DNA of 64,000 nucleotides from Rhodophyticola sp. CCM32 (GTDB lineage: Bacteria > Pseudomonadota > Alphaproteobacteria > Rhodobacterales > Rhodobacteraceae), in NCBI RefSeq assembly GCF_004751985.1, contig NZ_CP038492.1, positions 1-64,000 on the forward strand. Direction: 5' to 3'. A program made the translations under genes and the position numbers. A model generated the notes under the pieces. The model did not search any database. It saw only the letters and a list, made by a program, of their open reading frames with translations, and was not told where the DNA came from. Positions 16,786 through 26,017 of the stretch are shown here, piece after piece; positions within the stretch are counted from its first letter, which is position 1; the number at the start of each line of letters is the position of its first letter.

Positions 16786-17973
16786 ATGATCGCACCTGTC
16801 CGATCCGCTTTCACCGCCATTGCCATATGTGTCATGGTCCTTACGGCCCATGTCACCATGGTGCAGGCTTTCGAGACCGAGGCCGAAGCGGCTTATGTGA
16901 TTGATCACAATACCGGGCAGGTCCTGCTCAGCCATAATGACCAGCTGCCTTTGCCGCCGGCCTCGATGTCGAAGCTGATGACATTGAACATGGTGTTCGA
17001 GGCGCTGGAAGATGGTCGTCTGAGCATGGAGACCCGTCTGCCGGTCAGCGCCCATGCGATGAGCTTTGGCGGCTCCACCATGTTCCTGACAACCCAGGAT
17101 CGGGTCAGTGTCGAGGATCTGATTCAGGGCATCGTGGTTCTGTCGGGCAATGATGCAAGTGTGGTGTTTGCCGAGGCGTTGAGCCCGGACGGAACCGAGG
17201 AAGGCTTTGCCGCGATGATGACGGAACGCGCGCGGCAATTGGGGATGGATAATTCCACCTTCCGCAACTCCTCGGGCTGGCCTGCACCCGGCCATGTGAT
17301 GAGCATGCGGGATCTGGGCATTCTGGCGGAGCGGCTGATCACTGTGTTTCCACAATACTACACCTATTTTTCCGAAACCGAGTTCGCCTTTGACGGACGT
17401 GCGCCGGATAACCGGTTCAACCGCAATCCGCTGCTGGCGCTGAATATCGGCGCTGACGGGTTGAAAACCGGCCACACGCAAGAGGCGGGGTATGGTTTGG
17501 TCGGCTCTGCCGTGCAGGGTGACCGGCGGGTGACCTTCGTGATCGCCGGGCTTGAAACCGCAGGCGACCGGGCGCGCGAGGCTGAGCGGATCGTGAACTG
17601 GGCCTTCCGCCAGTTTGCCGAGCGCGATGTTGTTCTGGCCGGAGAGGTCGTTGCGCGTGCCGAGGTCTTCATGGGGGCTGCGGGTGATGTCGGGCTGGCT
17701 CCGGCAGAGGATGTGACCATGCTGGTGCCTGCTGTTCAGGATCAGCGGATCGAGGCCGAGGTGATTTATGAAGGGCCGGTCACAGCCCCGATCGAGGCAG
17801 GGGCAGAACTGGGCCATCTGGTGATCCGCATGGAGGGTTTTGACGAGCGGAGCATTCCGCTGGTCGCCGCAGAGGCGGTTGCGCGCGGCGGCATCGGCAC
17901 GCGGCTGGCCACGGCCGCCCGGACGCTGCTGCGCGATATCCTGGGCGACGATCCGGCCCCGGCCCCAAGCTGA
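16786..17973 (+). CDS. dac: D-alanyl-D-alanine carboxypeptidase (penicillin-binding protein 5/6 type)
   Basis: A 395-residue class C low-molecular-weight PBP. A signal peptide ends near VQAFE; the SxxK motif is in PPASMSKLMT, SxN in LSGNDAS and KTG in DGLKTGHTQ. A C-terminal PBP5-like beta domain follows. It trims the terminal D-Ala from peptidoglycan stem peptides in the periplasm. It shares a TGATG junction with tmk, so this run of genes is an operon. All three catalytic motifs are intact. Confidence 0.93.
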   Translation: MIAPVRSAFTAIAICVMVLTAHVTMVQAFETEAEAAYVIDHNTGQVLLSHNDQLPLPPASMSKLMTLNMVFEALEDGRLSMETRLPVSAHAMSFGGSTMFLTTQDRVSVEDLIQGIVVLSGNDASVVFAEALSPDGTEEGFAAMMTERARQLGMDNSTFRNSSGWPAPGHVMSMRDLGILAERLITVFPQYYTYFSETEFAFDGRAPDNRFNRNPLLALNIGADGLKTGHTQEAGYGLVGSAVQGDRRVTFVIAGLETAGDRAREAERIVNWAFRQFAERDVVLAGEVVARAEVFMGAAGDVGLAPAEDVTMLVPAVQDQRIEAEVIYEGPVTAPIEAGAELGHLVIRMEGFDERSIPLVAAEAVARGGIGTRLATAARTLLRDILGDDPAPAPS

Positions 17974-18599
17974 TGCCCGGGGCGGGGCTGTTCATCAGCC
18001 TGGAAGGTATCGACGGGGCGGGCAAGTCAACGCAGGCCCGGCTGCTGGCCCAGGCCTTGCAGGGCAGGGGGTTCGAAGTTGTGCAGACCCGTGAACCGGG
18101 GGGCGCAGCAGGGGCCGAGGAAATCCGCCGCCTGCTGGTGGAAGGCCCGCCGGATCGCTGGTCGCCCGAGACCGAAATCCTGCTGTTCACTGCCGCCCGC
18201 CGGGACCATCTGGAACGCATGATCCGGCCTGCCCTGGATGCAGGCAAGGTCGTGATCACCGACCGGTTCGCCGATAGCACACGGGTTTATCAGGGGGCCA
18301 CAAGGGGGGATTTGCGCGGTCTGGTTGATGATATTCATGCCCGTGTGATCGGGACCGAACCGGATCTGACCCTGATCCTTGATATGAACCCTGATGCGGC
18401 GCTGGAACGTGGCCTTGCGCGCGGATCGGGCGAGGACCGGTTTGAAGATTTCGGACTGCCGTTCCAGCAGAAGCTTCGCGCCGGGTTTCTGGATCTGGCC
18501 AAGGCTGATCCGGGCCGCTGCGTGTTGATTGATGCCAGCCGGGCAGAGGGCGAGATTGCTGCCGATATTCTGGCAACTGCCATCGCGCGCCTGTCATGA
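17973..18599 (+). CDS. tmk: Thymidylate kinase
   Basis: A 208-residue dTMP kinase. The P-loop ISLEGIDGAGKSTQ lies near residues 8-21, the DR-x motif in ITDRFADST, and a lid region in LARGSGEDRFED. It phosphorylates dTMP to dTDP for DNA synthesis. The start overlaps the carboxypeptidase stop and the end overlaps holB by four bases (ATGA). The tmk-holB-tatD order is very common in bacteria. Confidence 0.95.
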   Translation: MPGAGLFISLEGIDGAGKSTQARLLAQALQGRGFEVVQTREPGGAAGAEEIRRLLVEGPPDRWSPETEILLFTAARRDHLERMIRPALDAGKVVITDRFADSTRVYQGATRGDLRGLVDDIHARVIGTEPDLTLILDMNPDAALERGLARGSGEDRFEDFGLPFQQKLRAGFLDLAKADPGRCVLIDASRAEGEIAADILATAIARLS

Positions 18600-19720
18600 G
18601 TGTCGAGGATATCCCGCCCGAGGCTGACCGGCTTGACGGCGCGCCCCACCCGCGCGAGACGGCAGAGCTTTTTGGTCAGGCCGAGGCCGAGGCTGGATTT
18701 CTGACCGCCTTCACCTCGGATCGGTTGCATCACGCCTGGCTCTTGACCGGGCCGCGCGGGGTGGGCAAGGCGACCCTTGCCTGGCGGATGGCCCGCTTTC
18801 TTCTGGCCACCCCGCCCGAAACCGGGGAGGCGCTGTTTGCGACGCCTCAGCCGGACAATCTGGACATTCCCACCGATCATCCGATCGCGCGTCGCCTGCG
18901 GGCGCTGTCTGAACCGGGGCTGATGCTGCTGCGCCGTCCCTGGGATCAGAAAACCAAACGCTTCAAGGCGCAGATCACCGTGGACGAGGTGCGCAAGCTC
19001 AAGGATTTCTTTGCGCTTTCGGCCAGTGACGGGGGCCGCCGGGTGGTGATTGTCGATGCCGCTGATGAGATGAACACCAATGCCGCCAATGCGCTTCTGA
19101 AAGTGCTGGAGGAACCGCCCGCCAAGGCGATCCTGCTGCTTGTGGCGCATCAGCCTTCGCGGCTTCTGCCCACAATCCTGTCCCGCTGCCGACGTCTGCG
19201 CCTGACAGGTCTGCCCGAGGCTGATCTGTCCCGCGCCCTTGCCCGGGCGGGGGTCGAGACCGACAGCAGCGGTGCGCTGGCGGAACTGGCCGAAGGCTCC
19301 GTGGGGGAGGCGGTGCGGCTGGCGGATCTGGACGGGCTGACGCTCTATGCGGATCTTGTGGCGCTGTTCGCCTCAATGCCGGGTATGGACCGGGCGCGGG
19401 CCAGCAAACTGGCCGAAGCCGCAGGCGCACGCGGGGCAGAGGCACGGTTTGATCTGACGCTGGCCCTGATCGACCGCCTGCTGTCGCGCCTTGCCCGCGC
19501 GGGCACCACCGGCACAGCGCCGCCGGATATCGTGGCGGGAGAGGGGGAAATGTTGTTGCGTCTGGCCCCCGATCCGGCGGTCGCGCGGGGATGGGCCGAC
19601 CTGGCGCAGGGGCTGACCGCGCGCGCGCGCCGGGGCAGGGCAGTCAACCTTGACCCTGCCGCGCTCATCCTTGATATGTGTCTGAGCCTTGAAAAGACGG
19701 CGGCGCGCGCGCCTGCCTGA
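18596..19720 (+). CDS. holB: DNA polymerase III subunit delta'
   Basis: A 374-residue clamp-loader subunit. Near residue 46 it reads LLTGPRGVGKATLAWRMA (P-loop-like), then a VIVDAADEMNTNAANALLK block and a LEEPPAKAILLLVAHQP block typical of delta'. It helps the clamp loader place the beta clamp on DNA. It overlaps tmk by four bases and is followed 20 bases later by tatD. No frame problem. Confidence 0.92.
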   Translation: MSVEDIPPEADRLDGAPHPRETAELFGQAEAEAGFLTAFTSDRLHHAWLLTGPRGVGKATLAWRMARFLLATPPETGEALFATPQPDNLDIPTDHPIARRLRALSEPGLMLLRRPWDQKTKRFKAQITVDEVRKLKDFFALSASDGGRRVVIVDAADEMNTNAANALLKVLEEPPAKAILLLVAHQPSRLLPTILSRCRRLRLTGLPEADLSRALARAGVETDSSGALAELAEGSVGEAVRLADLDGLTLYADLVALFASMPGMDRARASKLAEAAGARGAEARFDLTLALIDRLLSRLARAGTTGTAPPDIVAGEGEMLLRLAPDPAVARGWADLAQGLTARARRGRAVNLDPAALILDMCLSLEKTAARAPA

Positions 19721-19740
19721 CCCCCCTGGACCAGTACCCC

Positions 19741-20547
19741 ATGCCCGCCACGCCGCAGATTGTTGACAGCCATTGCCATCTGGATTTCCCGGATTTTGCC
19801 GAGGAATTGCCCGAAATTATCGTCCGTGCCGGGGCTGCCGGTGTCACCCGGATGGTCACGATCTGCACGCGCTTGGGCAATGCCCCCCGGGTTCAGGCCA
19901 TCGCTGATCGGTTCGCACCGGTTTTCTGGGCCGCCGGGACGCATCCGATGAGCGTGGTCGAGGAGCCAATGGCCTCGGTCGAGGCGTTGGAAGCCCTTGC
20001 AACGCACCCGAAATTCGTCGGCATTGGCGAAACCGGCCTCGACTATCATTACACCGCAGACAGCGCGGCGGTTCAGCAAGACAGCCTGCGCGTGCATATC
20101 GAGGCCGCGCGCCGCACCGGCCTGCCGCTGATCATCCATGCCCGCGCGGCGGATGACGATATGGCCCGCATCCTGACCGAGGAATATCGCGCCGGGCCGT
20201 ATAGCTGTGTCATGCATTGCTTTTCTTCCGGCGCGGCGCTGGCCCGGGCCGCCCTTGATCTGGGGTTTTACCTGTCGATGTCCGGCATTGCCGCCTTTCC
20301 CAAATCCACCGAGTTGCGCGAGATTTTCGCAGCCGCCCCTGTGGACCGGATTCTGGTGGAGACCGATGCGCCCTATCTGGCCCCGCCACCCTATCGCGGC
20401 AAACGGAATGAGCCTGCCTATACCGCCCATACCGCCCGTGTCGGGGCCGAGGTTTTCGGGTTGAGCGAGGCTGCCTTCGCCGCCCGGACCAGCGCCAATT
20501 TCGACCGGCTGTTCCATAAGGCTGTTGCCTGGAAACGGGCTGCCTGA
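19741..20547 (+). CDS. tatD: TatD-family metal-dependent hydrolase
   Basis: A 268-residue TatD-type TIM-barrel hydrolase. N-terminal DSHCHLDFPDF gives the HxH metal motif, with GIGETGLDYH and LIIHARAADDD and a C-terminal ETDAPYLAPPP. Family members are 3'-5' exonucleases or DNases acting on single-stranded DNA. It sits between holB and an MBL-fold gene, the usual order in this class. The stop TGA is directly followed by the next ATG. Confidence 0.92.
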   Translation: MPATPQIVDSHCHLDFPDFAEELPEIIVRAGAAGVTRMVTICTRLGNAPRVQAIADRFAPVFWAAGTHPMSVVEEPMASVEALEALATHPKFVGIGETGLDYHYTADSAAVQQDSLRVHIEAARRTGLPLIIHARAADDDMARILTEEYRAGPYSCVMHCFSSGAALARAALDLGFYLSMSGIAAFPKSTELREIFAAAPVDRILVETDAPYLAPPPYRGKRNEPAYTAHTARVGAEVFGLSEAAFAARTSANFDRLFHKAVAWKRAA

Positions 20548-21345
20548 ATGGCAGAGCTGCGGTTCACCATTCTGGGCTGCGGATCATCCGGCGGGGTGCC
20601 GAGGCTGGGAAATGTCTGGGGAGATTGTGACCCGGAAGAGCCGAAAAACAACCGCCGCCGCTGTTCTCTGCTGGTTCAGCGGATCACCGATCAGGGGGAG
20701 ACATCGGTTCTGATCGACACCTCGCCTGATCTGCGCCAGCAATTGCTGGATGCGGGCGTCGGGCGGCTGGATGCGGTGCTTTATACCCATGCCCATGCGG
20801 ATCATACCCATGGGCTTGATGACCTGCGGATGATCGTTTTCAACATGCGGCACCGCCTGCCGGTTTATGCCGACGGGCCAACCCAGGACAATCTTCTCAG
20901 CCGGTTCGGCTATGCCTTTGTGCAACCGCCCGGCTCGGCCTACCCGCCGATCCTTGATCTGAACACGCTTGACGGCGATGTCACCATCGACGGGGCCGGG
21001 GGCGCCATCAGCTTCACACCGTTTGAGGTGGAGCATGGCACAATTGACAGCCTTGGCTTTCGGATCGGCGATCTGGCCTATCTGCCCGATGTGTCGGGCA
21101 TCCCCGCCGCCACATGGCCGGTATTGCAGGGGCTGGATTGCTGGGTGCTGGATGCGTTGCGCCGCACGCCCCATCCCAGCCATGCCCATCTGGAACGATC
21201 GCTGGACTGGATTGCGCAGGCCGCCCCGCGACGGGCGGTGCTGACCAATATGCATATCGACCTTGATTATCAGACTGTCGCAGCAGAGACGCCGGATCAT
21301 ATCACCCCTGCCTATGATGGTATGGTGATCCGGTACGAGATCTGA
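20548..21345 (+). CDS. MBL-fold metallo-hydrolase (PhnP-like)
   Basis: A 265-residue metallo-beta-lactamase-fold protein. The metal-binding motif THAHADH lies near residues 81-87, with ILGCGSSGGVPRLGN at the N-terminus and a later HPSHAHLE block. PhnP-like members are phosphodiesterases that open cyclic phosphates, but the substrate here is not clear from sequence. It abuts tatD and the AEC transporter gene with no spacing, so co-transcription is likely. Confidence 0.88.
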   Translation: MAELRFTILGCGSSGGVPRLGNVWGDCDPEEPKNNRRRCSLLVQRITDQGETSVLIDTSPDLRQQLLDAGVGRLDAVLYTHAHADHTHGLDDLRMIVFNMRHRLPVYADGPTQDNLLSRFGYAFVQPPGSAYPPILDLNTLDGDVTIDGAGGAISFTPFEVEHGTIDSLGFRIGDLAYLPDVSGIPAATWPVLQGLDCWVLDALRRTPHPSHAHLERSLDWIAQAAPRRAVLTNMHIDLDYQTVAAETPDHITPAYDGMVIRYEI

Positions 21346-22278
21346 ATGGGCGATCTGATCTCTGTCGTTCTCCCGGTTTTTCTGGTGATTGGCGCGGGAT
21401 ATCTGGCCGTCTGGCGCGGTGCCTTTTCCGACAGCGGTGTTGATGGGCTGATGAATTTCACCCAGAAATTCGCCATTCCCTGCCTGCTGTTCATGGCCAT
21501 CGCAACGCTGGATCTGGGGCAGAATTTCGATCTGCGGCTGCTGGTGTCTTTCTATACCGGGTCCACTATCTGTTTCTTCGCGGGGCTGGCCGGGGCGCGC
21601 TGGCTTTTCCGGCGACCGTGGGAGGATAGCGTCGCCATCGGTTTTTGCTGTCTTTTCGCCAACACGGTGCTGCTTGGCCTGCCGATCACGGAACGCGCCT
21701 ATGGGGCGGCGGCCCTTGGCCCGAACTTTGTCATCGTCGCGCTGCATGCGGCTTTCTGCTATCTGCTTGGCATCACCGCGATGGAGATTGTGCGCGGCGA
21801 CAGCGGGTCGCCCGCCCGTCTGATCCGCACGGTCGGCACCGCGATGTTCCGCAATCCGCTGATGATCGGTGTGGCGCTTGGCTTTCTGGTCAATCTGGCC
21901 GGTCTGACGATGCCGGGTGTTCTGACCGAGGCGCTGAACCTGATGATCCGCGCGGCCCTGCCTGCGGCGCTGTTCGGTCTGGGCGGTGTGCTGCGTCGCT
22001 ATTCCCCTGAAGGGGATGCCAAGGTCATCGGGTTTGTCTGCGTGCTGTCGCTGATCGTGCATCCGGGCATCGGCTATCTGATGGGCCGGGTGGTGACCGA
22101 TCTTGCCCCCGGGCCTCTCCGCTCGACCGTTGTCACCGCTGCGATGGCGCCGGGGATCAATACCTATATCTTTGCGAATATGTATGGCGCCGCGCGCCGG
22201 GTTGCGGCCTCTGCCGTGTTGATCGGCACGGCCCTGTCGGTTGTCACCGTCTCGGCCTGGCTGGCGATTTTACCCTGA
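21346..22278 (+). CDS. AEC-family transporter (auxin efflux carrier type)
   Basis: A 310-residue inner-membrane protein with about ten hydrophobic helices, starting MGDLISVVLPVFLVIGAGYL. Motifs such as FRNPLMIGVALGF and a C-terminal AAMAPGINTYIFA region match the AEC/Mem_trans family. These export or import small organic anions such as malate; the substrate is unknown. It is the last gene of the operon and is convergent with the DUF1330 gene, 13 bases away. Confidence 0.88.
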   Translation: MGDLISVVLPVFLVIGAGYLAVWRGAFSDSGVDGLMNFTQKFAIPCLLFMAIATLDLGQNFDLRLLVSFYTGSTICFFAGLAGARWLFRRPWEDSVAIGFCCLFANTVLLGLPITERAYGAAALGPNFVIVALHAAFCYLLGITAMEIVRGDSGSPARLIRTVGTAMFRNPLMIGVALGFLVNLAGLTMPGVLTEALNLMIRAALPAALFGLGGVLRRYSPEGDAKVIGFVCVLSLIVHPGIGYLMGRVVTDLAPGPLRSTVVTAAMAPGINTYIFANMYGAARRVAASAVLIGTALSVVTVSAWLAILP

Positions 22279-22291
22279 TTGCCGGGGGCTT

Positions 22292-22579
22292 TCAGACACC
22301 TTCCACAACGATGATCACGCTGTCGGCAGAGCTGCGCCTGATATCGGCGACCTCCTGATATTCCGGGTCGTTATAGGCGGCCAGAGCCTCGGCATAAGAC
22401 GGAAATTCGATCACCACATGGCGTTCAAACGCCTCACCCTCGACCACCTGGGACTGGCCGCCCCGGATGATGAACTGCCCGCCCAGATTGTTCAGAATAG
22501 GCGTGTCGCGGCGCACATATTCCGGGTAAGCCTCGGCGTTGGTGACAGTGATATGGCCGATGATATAGCCTTTGGGCAT
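22292..22579 (-). CDS. DUF1330 family protein
   Basis: A 95-residue protein starting MPKGYIIGHITVTNAEAYPE, with GGQFIIRGGQ and ERHVVIEFPSYAEALA. This is the dimeric alpha-beta barrel pattern of DUF1330, small cytosolic proteins of unknown function. An AAGG-type site precedes the ATG. It is monocistronic and convergent with the transporter gene. Confidence 0.9.
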   Translation of the reverse strand: MPKGYIIGHITVTNAEAYPEYVRRDTPILNNLGGQFIIRGGQSQVVEGEAFERHVVIEFPSYAEALAAYNDPEYQEVADIRRSSADSVIIVVEGV

Positions 22580-23085
22580 GAGGGACGCCTTTCATTTGAG
22601 CGGGGTGCGATGCGCCCGGTTGTGATGGATTTTCCATTTGGTCCGAAAGCCACAAAAGCGCTGGCGGTGCCGAAGGTCAAGCATCATGGCCTGCCTCCGT
22701 TGAAGCGGCCATGGTTCACACTGTGTTGCAAGACATGCTGATTCTGTTGCTGGATAAGCCGGTTTCGGCAGGGGATACGGGGCCAGAACAACGGGTTTCG
22801 GTGGCGTTGGCCTGTTTGCCCCATTGGCACAGAACTCGGACGATCACCCGCTATCTGTCCATGATTCGCAATATTTACAGGATTTTCATGAGGGATCATG
22901 CGCGCGCTAAAGGGCCGGGAAACCACATGAAATTGAGAGCTGCGAAAGCCGTATGTGCGTATTTGCAGGATTCGCAATCGGTCGGAACAGCCTGCCGTTT
23001 TACCCTGCGTCAGGTGGATATTCTGATATATTCTCTAAAAAGGTTTATTTGACATTCATATGATAGCGTCTGACCCTGACCACAC
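22580..23085. other. 506-base gap with no convincing gene
   Basis: Open frames exist, the longest at 22711-23052 on the + strand (113 codons), but that product has no recognisable motif, an odd composition and no ribosome site. The region probably carries the promoters of the two divergent neighbours. No strong hairpin stands out. Confidence 0.4.
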
Positions 23086-24102
23086 ATGTGTTCGAACAGC
23101 GCCACCAGATTGCCGCCCGCCAGCGGCCTGACAGCGAAGGGATCAGCTGTGCAGCTATGCACTGAACTTGGCAGATCATCTTTTACCGTCTTGCTATGCT
23201 GCCTGCTTGGGATGTTGGTCGTATGGGGCACTGCCGAAGCGCAGCAGGTTACGGCCTCAAGTGCGACGCCGGTTAATCTTACAACGCGCCCGGTATCACC
23301 CAGCGGGTCACAACTGGGGTCTTACTATCATCAGCTTGAAGCGCGATTGGTCAGCGAGGGCAATCTGCGACAGGATCGTCGCCCGCGGGGGGTGCGGTTC
23401 TCGGCTGATGATCTGGCCTCCAATTTCATGCAGATCGCCATGCGCTCTGAATACAGTCTCAGGGGCGGTTCAATTTCCAGCGGCGGGCAGGCCTCTCCGC
23501 TGCGGCGCTGGGTGCAACCGGTGCGGCTGGGTGTGCGGTTCGGCGCATCTGTAGATGCCGGACAGCAACGCGCGGATCTGGCGACGATCCGGCAGGTGGC
23601 GCATCGGCTGGAAACCGCGTCGGGCCACGCGGTGGCGCTGACCGCCAATTCCCCGAATTTCCATGTGCTGATTGTCAGTGATGCGGAACGATCCGGCCTT
23701 GGCCCCTTACTTCGCCAACTGGTGCCGGGGATCAGCCGCGCAGCGGTGAATGCGGTGACGGGTATGGGACGCAACACCTTCTGTATGGCTGTGGCGGTGC
23801 CGAACCGGGATCAGTCGCAGGGCTATGACCAGGCGATTGCAATTGTCCGTGCGGAACATCCGCCGCTTATGCGTCAGTCCTGTATTGAAGAGGAATTGGC
23901 CCAGGGCATGGGGCTGGCCAATGACAGCCCTCGGGTCAGGCCTTCGATCTTCAATGATGATGAAGAATTCGGGGTGCTGACCCGACATGATGAATTGCTG
24001 TTGCAGATGCTCTACCACCCGTCCTTGCAGCCCGGCATGGCCCCGTATCAGGTTGAACGGCTCCTGCCAGCGATTGCCAGACAGGTGGCTGCCCGGGGCT
24101 GA
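23086..24102 (+). CDS. DUF2927 domain protein, probably secreted
   Basis: A 338-residue protein. A signal-type hydrophobic segment (SSFTVLLCCLLGMLVVWG) near residues 31-48 ends at TAEAQQ. The DUF2927 body follows, with PLRRWVQPVRLGVRFGAS and a RQSCIEEELAQGMGLANDSP block, ending in a HDELLLQMLYHPSLQPGM segment. DUF2927 proteins are common in Rhodobacteraceae and resemble inactive or divergent metalloproteases; the function is unknown. The LysR gene converges four bases after its stop. Confidence 0.85.
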   Translation: MCSNSATRLPPASGLTAKGSAVQLCTELGRSSFTVLLCCLLGMLVVWGTAEAQQVTASSATPVNLTTRPVSPSGSQLGSYYHQLEARLVSEGNLRQDRRPRGVRFSADDLASNFMQIAMRSEYSLRGGSISSGGQASPLRRWVQPVRLGVRFGASVDAGQQRADLATIRQVAHRLETASGHAVALTANSPNFHVLIVSDAERSGLGPLLRQLVPGISRAAVNAVTGMGRNTFCMAVAVPNRDQSQGYDQAIAIVRAEHPPLMRQSCIEEELAQGMGLANDSPRVRPSIFNDDEEFGVLTRHDELLLQMLYHPSLQPGMAPYQVERLLPAIARQVAARG

Positions 24103-24106
24103 GTGG

Positions 24107-25024
24107 CTATTCCGCGACAAGGCCGGTGTCGCCCGCCTGTCCCGTGCTGAGTGAAATAAGCCAGTCACGCACCGCCCAGACCGCAGGTTCATTGGCCCGC
24201 TGCGGCGCAAGGCGAAGCGTATAGGACCAGTTTTCGTCAATCCTGATTTCAGACAGGCGCACCAGCGCGCCCCGATCCAGATCAGCCTGAATTGTGGCCG
24301 TCCGGCAGATCGCGGCACCCAACCCGTTCAAAGCCGCTTTCTGCAACAGAAATGAGCCTTCGAGGATCAGCTGCGGCGCATAATCCGATGGTGTGATCTG
24401 ATCGGCGGCCAGATCGCGCCAGCGTTGCCACATACGAAAATCCTCATCCGCAATGAACGGGCCCTGCTCAAGCAGGTGGACCGGGTCACCGCCCGCCCTG
24501 TCCAGCAAGGCAGGTGCCGCCACGGGCACGGCGGTTCCGGGCAGCATCACGGTTTCCTCGGGCAGCATTCGGCTGTGTTCGCTGAACAGCAATTCGATAT
24601 CGGGGGCTGGCGTTTTGGGCCGGTCGGTCTGGGCCAGGCTGATATGCAGGCTGATGCCCGGATGCAGGGTGGTGAAGTGGTGCATCTGTGGCAGGACCAC
24701 GGTTTCGGCGATGATCGGCAGAACCGACAGGCTGACCGAACGTTCAAACCGGATCGGCAGGCGGTCCAGTTCATGCCGGATCGCATCGAAAGAGGAATGG
24801 ACGACACCGGCCAGACTTTCCCCCGCTTCGGTCAGGGCAATCGTGCGGCCCCGCCGGGCGAAAAGCGGGCGACCGACCCAGGCTTCAAGCTGTTTGACAT
24901 GATGGCTGACGGCAGAGTGAGAGACCGTCAGGCGTTTCGCTGCGGCGGTGACCGATCCGGTCTCGCGGATCGCCTCCAACACGCGAAGACCGTTCAGCGG
25001 GGGCAGTCGGCGGGTTCGGGCCAT
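24107..25024 (-). CDS. LysR-family transcriptional regulator (GcvA-like)
   Basis: A 305-residue LTTR. The N-terminal helix-turn-helix covers RLPPLNGLRVLEAIRETGSV to about residue 60, with LTVSHSAVSHHVKQLE; the rest is a substrate-binding domain. It is divergent from the nitrilase and ABC transporter genes, so it probably controls them. A 15-base inverted repeat in the gap is a candidate site. The inducer is unknown. Confidence 0.9.
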   Translation of the reverse strand: MARTRRLPPLNGLRVLEAIRETGSVTAAAKRLTVSHSAVSHHVKQLEAWVGRPLFARRGRTIALTEAGESLAGVVHSSFDAIRHELDRLPIRFERSVSLSVLPIIAETVVLPQMHHFTTLHPGISLHISLAQTDRPKTPAPDIELLFSEHSRMLPEETVMLPGTAVPVAAPALLDRAGGDPVHLLEQGPFIADEDFRMWQRWRDLAADQITPSDYAPQLILEGSFLLQKAALNGLGAAICRTATIQADLDRGALVRLSEIRIDENWSYTLRLAPQRANEPAVWAVRDWLISLSTGQAGDTGLVAE

Positions 25025-25053
25025 AGGTCAACATGTTAGGAAATTAGACGATA

Positions 25054-25068
25054 CGCAAGTTTATTGCG
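25054..25068. promoter_or_regulatory. Candidate LysR-type box
   Basis: CGCAA-GTTTA-TTGCG is a perfect 5-bp inverted repeat midway between the divergent LysR and nitrilase starts. Position and form suit an LTTR box, but nothing else confirms it. Confidence 0.35.
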
Positions 25069-25130
25069 CTTTTTTGGCGGGAATTTTCTGCATAACATTG
25101 ACATATATGATAATCCTTGGGGGGTAATGG

Positions 25131-25988
25131 ATGAGATCGGAATTGCGCGTCTCGATGCTGCAAATGACATCGGGCAACCGCCATGCGGTCAATCAGCAGA
25201 CGGTCACGGAGGCTGCAGCACGGGCTGCGGGCGATGGGTGCGACCTGCTTGCCCTGCCTGAAGCGGCGGGGATGATGAACAAGGATAAAGAGGATGCGCG
25301 CCGCCAGATCACCACAGAGGCGGATGACCCGTTTTTGCTGACCTGTCAGGAGCTTGCAGCCAGGCATGGCATCTGGATTCAGCCCGGATCAACTCCGGTC
25401 AAGGCCAAGGATGACCGCTATCTCAATCACGCCACACTGATCGACCCCACAGGGGCCATCGTGGCGCGCTATGACAAGGTGCATCTGTTCGATGTCTTTC
25501 TGGAGGGCCGCCCGGCAACCGGCGAATCCTCCCGCTATGCGCCGGGGGCTGAGGCCGTGCTTGTTGACACGCCCTGGGGTCCCTGGGGGTTGAGCATCTG
25601 CTATGATCTGCGGTTTCCGCATCTTTACCGCGACTATTCCAAGGCGGGGGCGACCGTTCTGTTCGTACCTTCCGCCTTTACCATTCCTACCGGCCGCGCC
25701 CATTGGGAGGTTCTGTTGCGCGCCCGCGCCATTGAAAACGGCGCCTGGGTGATTGCAGCAGCACAGGTGGGGGATCATGCGGATGGCCGCCATACCTGGG
25801 GCCATTCCATCATCATCAGCCCCTGGGGTGAAGTTATATGCGATCTGGGCGGAGAGACTGCCAGTCAGCACATGGTGACGCTTGATATTGGCAAGGTGGC
25901 AAGCGCGCGACAGCAGATCCCCTCGCTCAAAAACGAACGCGACTACACATTCACGCGCGTCAGCGCACAACAAACAGCGCCTGCCTGA
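25131..25988 (+). CDS. Carbon-nitrogen hydrolase (nitrilase superfamily)
   Basis: A 285-residue nitrilase-fold enzyme. The Glu-Lys-Cys triad is visible as LPEAAGMM, YDKVHLFDV and LSICYDLRFPHLYR. It hydrolyses an amide or nitrile-type C-N bond; the closest well-known group by length and motifs is the NIT1/omega-amidase branch. A GGGG-rich ribosome site precedes the ATG. The ABC transporter genes follow 29 bases later, so the substrate may be a small imported compound. Confidence 0.9.
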   Translation: MRSELRVSMLQMTSGNRHAVNQQTVTEAAARAAGDGCDLLALPEAAGMMNKDKEDARRQITTEADDPFLLTCQELAARHGIWIQPGSTPVKAKDDRYLNHATLIDPTGAIVARYDKVHLFDVFLEGRPATGESSRYAPGAEAVLVDTPWGPWGLSICYDLRFPHLYRDYSKAGATVLFVPSAFTIPTGRAHWEVLLRARAIENGAWVIAAAQVGDHADGRHTWGHSIIISPWGEVICDLGGETASQHMVTLDIGKVASARQQIPSLKNERDYTFTRVSAQQTAPA

Positions 25989-26017
25989 CGCAAGGGCGCA
26001 TCCGACAGGAGAGACGC

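Noticed and set aside
20584..22062. A 492-codon open frame on the minus strand
   Set aside because: It is antisense to the MBL and AEC transporter genes, with low-complexity Arg/Gln/His-rich translation and no motif.
22711..23052. A 113-codon frame between the DUF1330 and DUF2927 genes
   Set aside because: No recognisable motif, no ribosome site and unusual composition; judged non-coding.
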